This document shows, in pieces, positions 61,871 through 64,000 of a stretch of DNA of 64,000 nt (position 1 is its first letter; every line of letters begins with the position of its first letter). Below the pieces are notes generated by a model. It worked only from the letters and a program-made list of their open reading frames with translations, did no database searches and had not been told where the DNA came from. The position numbers and the translations under genes were made by a program. This DNA comes from Bombella mellum (GTDB taxonomy: Bacteria; Pseudomonadota; Alphaproteobacteria; Acetobacterales; Acetobacteraceae): positions 304,037-368,036 of the forward strand of contig NZ_PDLY01000003.1 of NCBI RefSeq assembly GCF_014048465.1, written 5' to 3'.

Positions 61871-64000
61871 GTGGCATGGAACGGCCGGTGATTCAGTGCG
61901 ACAGCCAGTCCACTTTTTCTTTCGTGCAGAAGATGGTCAACCTGTTCTGTGCCGTGGTCCTGCTGATGGCTTCCACCATCACACCGGCTGTGGCACAGCA
62001 GGCTCCGCCCCAGATCGTGGTGGATAATTCTGCGCATGGTCTGCACCCTGAGTTGGACAGAACCCAGAATGGCATAGATCAGATCAACATCGTGTCGCCA
62101 AACGGGGCAGGGGTCTCTCACAACATGTTCCGGAACTACAACGTTTCGGAGCGAGGACTGATCCTGAACAATGCGACACGCAATGCCCAGACAAAGATTG
62201 GTGGTGTCATATTGGGCAACACCAACCTGCACGGGCGGGCCGCCGGGACGATCCTGAACGAGGTGACGGGTCCATTGCCCAGTCACATTCTTGGTTATAC
62301 GGAAGTTGCAGGAAAACAGGCCGCCGTCATCGTTGCCAATCCCAATGGTCTGACCTGTAATGGGTGTGGTTTCATCAATACATCACGTGTCACCTTGGCA
62401 ACCGGCCATCCGGAATTCAATGCACGAGGTGGTGTGCAGGCCTTCTCCATACATGGTGGGACTGTCCAGTTTGGAGAGAAGGGGGCGGATTTTGCGTCCG
62501 TACCGGTACTGGACATTCTGTCCCGAAATGTCAGGATCGCTGGTCCGGTCAGTGCGCAGAAGGCCAATCTCGTACTGGGTAAAAACCGTGTCGTATATGG
62601 AACAAATGAGGTCACACCCCTCGCAGATGATGGAAGCCGGAAACCCGAGCTGGCTCTGGATACGGCTGCCATGGGCGGGCTGTATGCCAACAGCATCTAT
62701 CTGATTGTGAATGAGGCCGGGGCGGGTGTCCGGGTGGATGGCACGATGGCTTCCAATGCCGGGGACATGCATCTGGACAGTCAGGGCAATCTGGTCCTGA
62801 ACGGCCGCCTGTTGGCACAGGGGCAGGTGACCGTAAATACTGCCGGCCCCGTACAGGTTACCAGTCAGGGCGCACTGGAGGCAGGACAGGCCTTGAGTGT
62901 GGCATCTGGCAAGGGCATTGCCAATGCCGGGACCATGTATGCGTATGGCGGTCAGATACAGCTTGCAGCTGATGGTACCATCACCAACACTGGTCATGCC
63001 GTGGCCAATGCTGGCCCCCTGACCGTACAGGCACGGAGTGATGTTCGGAACTCCGGTGAGCTGGGGAGCCGACAGGGGGCGGTGTCGCTTGAGGGGACGG
63101 GGCTTAGGAATGATGGCGGGAAGCTGATCGCCGCTGACGGTCCGCTGTCCCTGACGCTGCATGGCGGTGACATCTCCAACGGCAACGGGCTGATCCAGTC
63201 CAGCGAGGGTCTGACGCTGACGGCGGGCACGCTCTCCAACCAGGGCGGGACGCTGCTGAGCGGCAGAGGTGACGTGGATCTGACGGCCGGGTCGTTCCGG
63301 AACGAGGGCGGTCTTGTGCAGGCGCAGGGGACCCTGACGGCCCGTCTGGGACGCTATGGCTCGGATGAGGGATCCAGCCTGGTGGCGGGGGGTGCGCTGC
63401 ATCTGAGCTCACCGGGTGTGGTGCATAATGAGGGCGTCCTGGCCTCCTTCGGGGACATGACGCTGACGGCCTCCCGTCTGGAAGGGGGATCGAAATCCCG
63501 GCTCCAGGGTCAGAGGGTCGAGGCGCATCTGGGTGACGGGGGCCTGCAGAATGGCGGGTCGCTGGTCGGGCTGACGGGGCTGAGCCTGACGGGCGGGGGC
63601 GTGCTGGCCAACAGTGGCGAGCTGGGGGCCCGTCAGGGGGCGGTGTCGCTTGAGGGGACGGGGCTGAGGAATGATGGCGGGAAGCTGATCGCCGCTGACG
63701 GTCCGCTGTCCCTGACGCTGCATGGTGGTGACATCTCCAACAGCAACGGTCTGATCCAGTCCAGCGAGGGTCTGACGCTGACGGCAGGCACGCTCTCCAA
63801 CCAGGGCGGGACGCTTCTGAGCGGCAAAGGTGACGTGGATCTGACGGCCGGGTCGTTCCGGAACGAGGGCGGCCTTGTGCAGGCGCAGGGGACCCTGACG
63901 GCCCGTCTGGGACGCTATGGCTCGGATGAGGGATCCAGCCTGGTGGCGGGAGGTGCGCTGCATCTGAGCTCACCGGGTGTGGTGCATAATGAGGGTGTCC
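61867..64000 (+). CDS. TpsA filamentous-haemagglutinin adhesin (N-terminal part, runs off window)
   Basis: At least 711 residues of an open frame that continues past the right edge. The GTG at 61867 overlaps the TpsB stop and has AGGGG 7 nt upstream; ATG 61876 is an alternative. A signal region (FCAVVLLMASTITPAVA) is followed by the TPS secretion domain with NPNGLTCNGCGF at 158-169, the Cys-containing signature of the FHA/HecA group. From residue 398 come 187-residue repeats rich in Gly, Leu, Ser and Asn (LTLTAGTLSNQGGTLLSG) forming a beta-helix. It may be an adhesin or a contact-dependent toxin; the deciding C-terminus is outside. Confidence 0.9.
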   Translation, partial: MSGMERPVIQCDSQSTFSFVQKMVNLFCAVVLLMASTITPAVAQQAPPQIVVDNSAHGLHPELDRTQNGIDQINIVSPNGAGVSHNMFRNYNVSERGLILNNATRNAQTKIGGVILGNTNLHGRAAGTILNEVTGPLPSHILGYTEVAGKQAAVIVANPNGLTCNGCGFINTSRVTLATGHPEFNARGGVQAFSIHGGTVQFGEKGADFASVPVLDILSRNVRIAGPVSAQKANLVLGKNRVVYGTNEVTPLADDGSRKPELALDTAAMGGLYANSIYLIVNEAGAGVRVDGTMASNAGDMHLDSQGNLVLNGRLLAQGQVTVNTAGPVQVTSQGALEAGQALSVASGKGIANAGTMYAYGGQIQLAADGTITNTGHAVANAGPLTVQARSDVRNSGELGSRQGAVSLEGTGLRNDGGKLIAADGPLSLTLHGGDISNGNGLIQSSEGLTLTAGTLSNQGGTLLSGRGDVDLTAGSFRNEGGLVQAQGTLTARLGRYGSDEGSSLVAGGALHLSSPGVVHNEGVLASFGDMTLTASRLEGGSKSRLQGQRVEAHLGDGGLQNGGSLVGLTGLSLTGGGVLANSGELGARQGAVSLEGTGLRNDGGKLIAADGPLSLTLHGGDISNSNGLIQSSEGLTLTAGTLSNQGGTLLSGKGDVDLTAGSFRNEGGLVQAQGTLTARLGRYGSDEGSSLVAGGALHLSSPGVVHNEGV
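63058..63618 (+). repeat. 561-bp tandem repeat, copy 1, inside the TpsA gene
   Basis: Begins GAGCTGGGG and encodes 187 residues. It is followed directly by a nearly identical second copy; only scattered single-base changes are seen over the first 382 bp that can be compared. It adds beta-helix rungs to the adhesin. Confidence 0.92.
63619..64000 (+). repeat. 561-bp tandem repeat, copy 2 (cut by window end)
   Basis: The same unit as 63058-63618, offset 561 bp, in frame. Only the first 382 bp are inside the window, so the copy number of the array is unknown. Confidence 0.92.

Noticed and set aside
63104..63973. Minus-strand frames in the TpsA repeat region
   Set aside because: They are duplicated because the DNA repeats are; the coding strand is fixed by the TPS domain and the overlap with TpsB.

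Overview
The window is a GC-rich, densely packed bacterial chromosome segment. The gene set points to an alphaproteobacterium, most likely an acetic acid bacterium (Acetobacteraceae). The evidence is the protein style (CtpA, EnvC and RppH set; LptF/LptG/LptD/SurA/RsmA set; GatB/YqeY next to carA; DUF1285 next to the CCA enzyme), a NadQ-type operator before nadA, and close packing with frequent 4-nt ATGA/GTGA overlaps. A small-genome insect-associated genus (Bombella/Saccharibacter-like) is a guess from compactness, not proven. I found no tRNA, rRNA, CRISPR array, insertion sequence or phage gene. The only gene-free stretch over 300 bp is 59092-59415, which holds the nadA promoter/operator and an AT-rich leader.

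Layout. 1-7.9 kb: tail of a membrane protein, then a minus-strand MoxR ATPase / DUF58 / BatA-DUF4159 / VWA operon followed by a secreted ankyrin protein. 8-17.7 kb: DUF1285, CCA-adding enzyme and an MsbA-like exporter on plus; ctpA-rppH, envC, ilvA and greA on minus; msrB on plus. 17.7-30.8 kb: carAB, with carA fused to an N-terminal helix-turn-helix and preceded by two identical palindromes; YqeY; two tandem EamA permeases; dnaG-rpoD; rpsF-rpsR-rplI. 30.9-41.1 kb: cfa, then a minus-strand run cysQ-tsaC-lptF-lptG-lptD-surA-rsmA for lipopolysaccharide export and outer-membrane biogenesis.

41.4-53.4 kb is the most unusual part. pepA-holC runs into five overlapping genes that look like a hydrogenase-4/complex I-type membrane complex (HyfB, C, E, F, G order). 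The large subunit has lost both nickel-binding CxxC motifs, and the membrane subunits lack recognisable proton-path residues. A TonB-dependent receptor and an antisense lipid kinase separate these from the small iron-sulfur subunit (HyfI/NuoB-like), which keeps all four cluster cysteines. It resembles the energy-converting hydrogenase-related (Ehr) class but is shorter and more eroded.

53.3-59.1 kb: phosphatidylserine synthase and decarboxylase, glyoxalase II, and the de novo NAD operon nadA-nadB-nadC under a clear promoter with an overlapping 21-bp palindrome. 59.4-64 kb: an IalB-like secreted protein, then a two-partner secretion pair, a TpsB transporter and a TpsA filamentous-haemagglutinin adhesin. 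The adhesin runs off the window and contains near-identical 561-bp tandem repeats.
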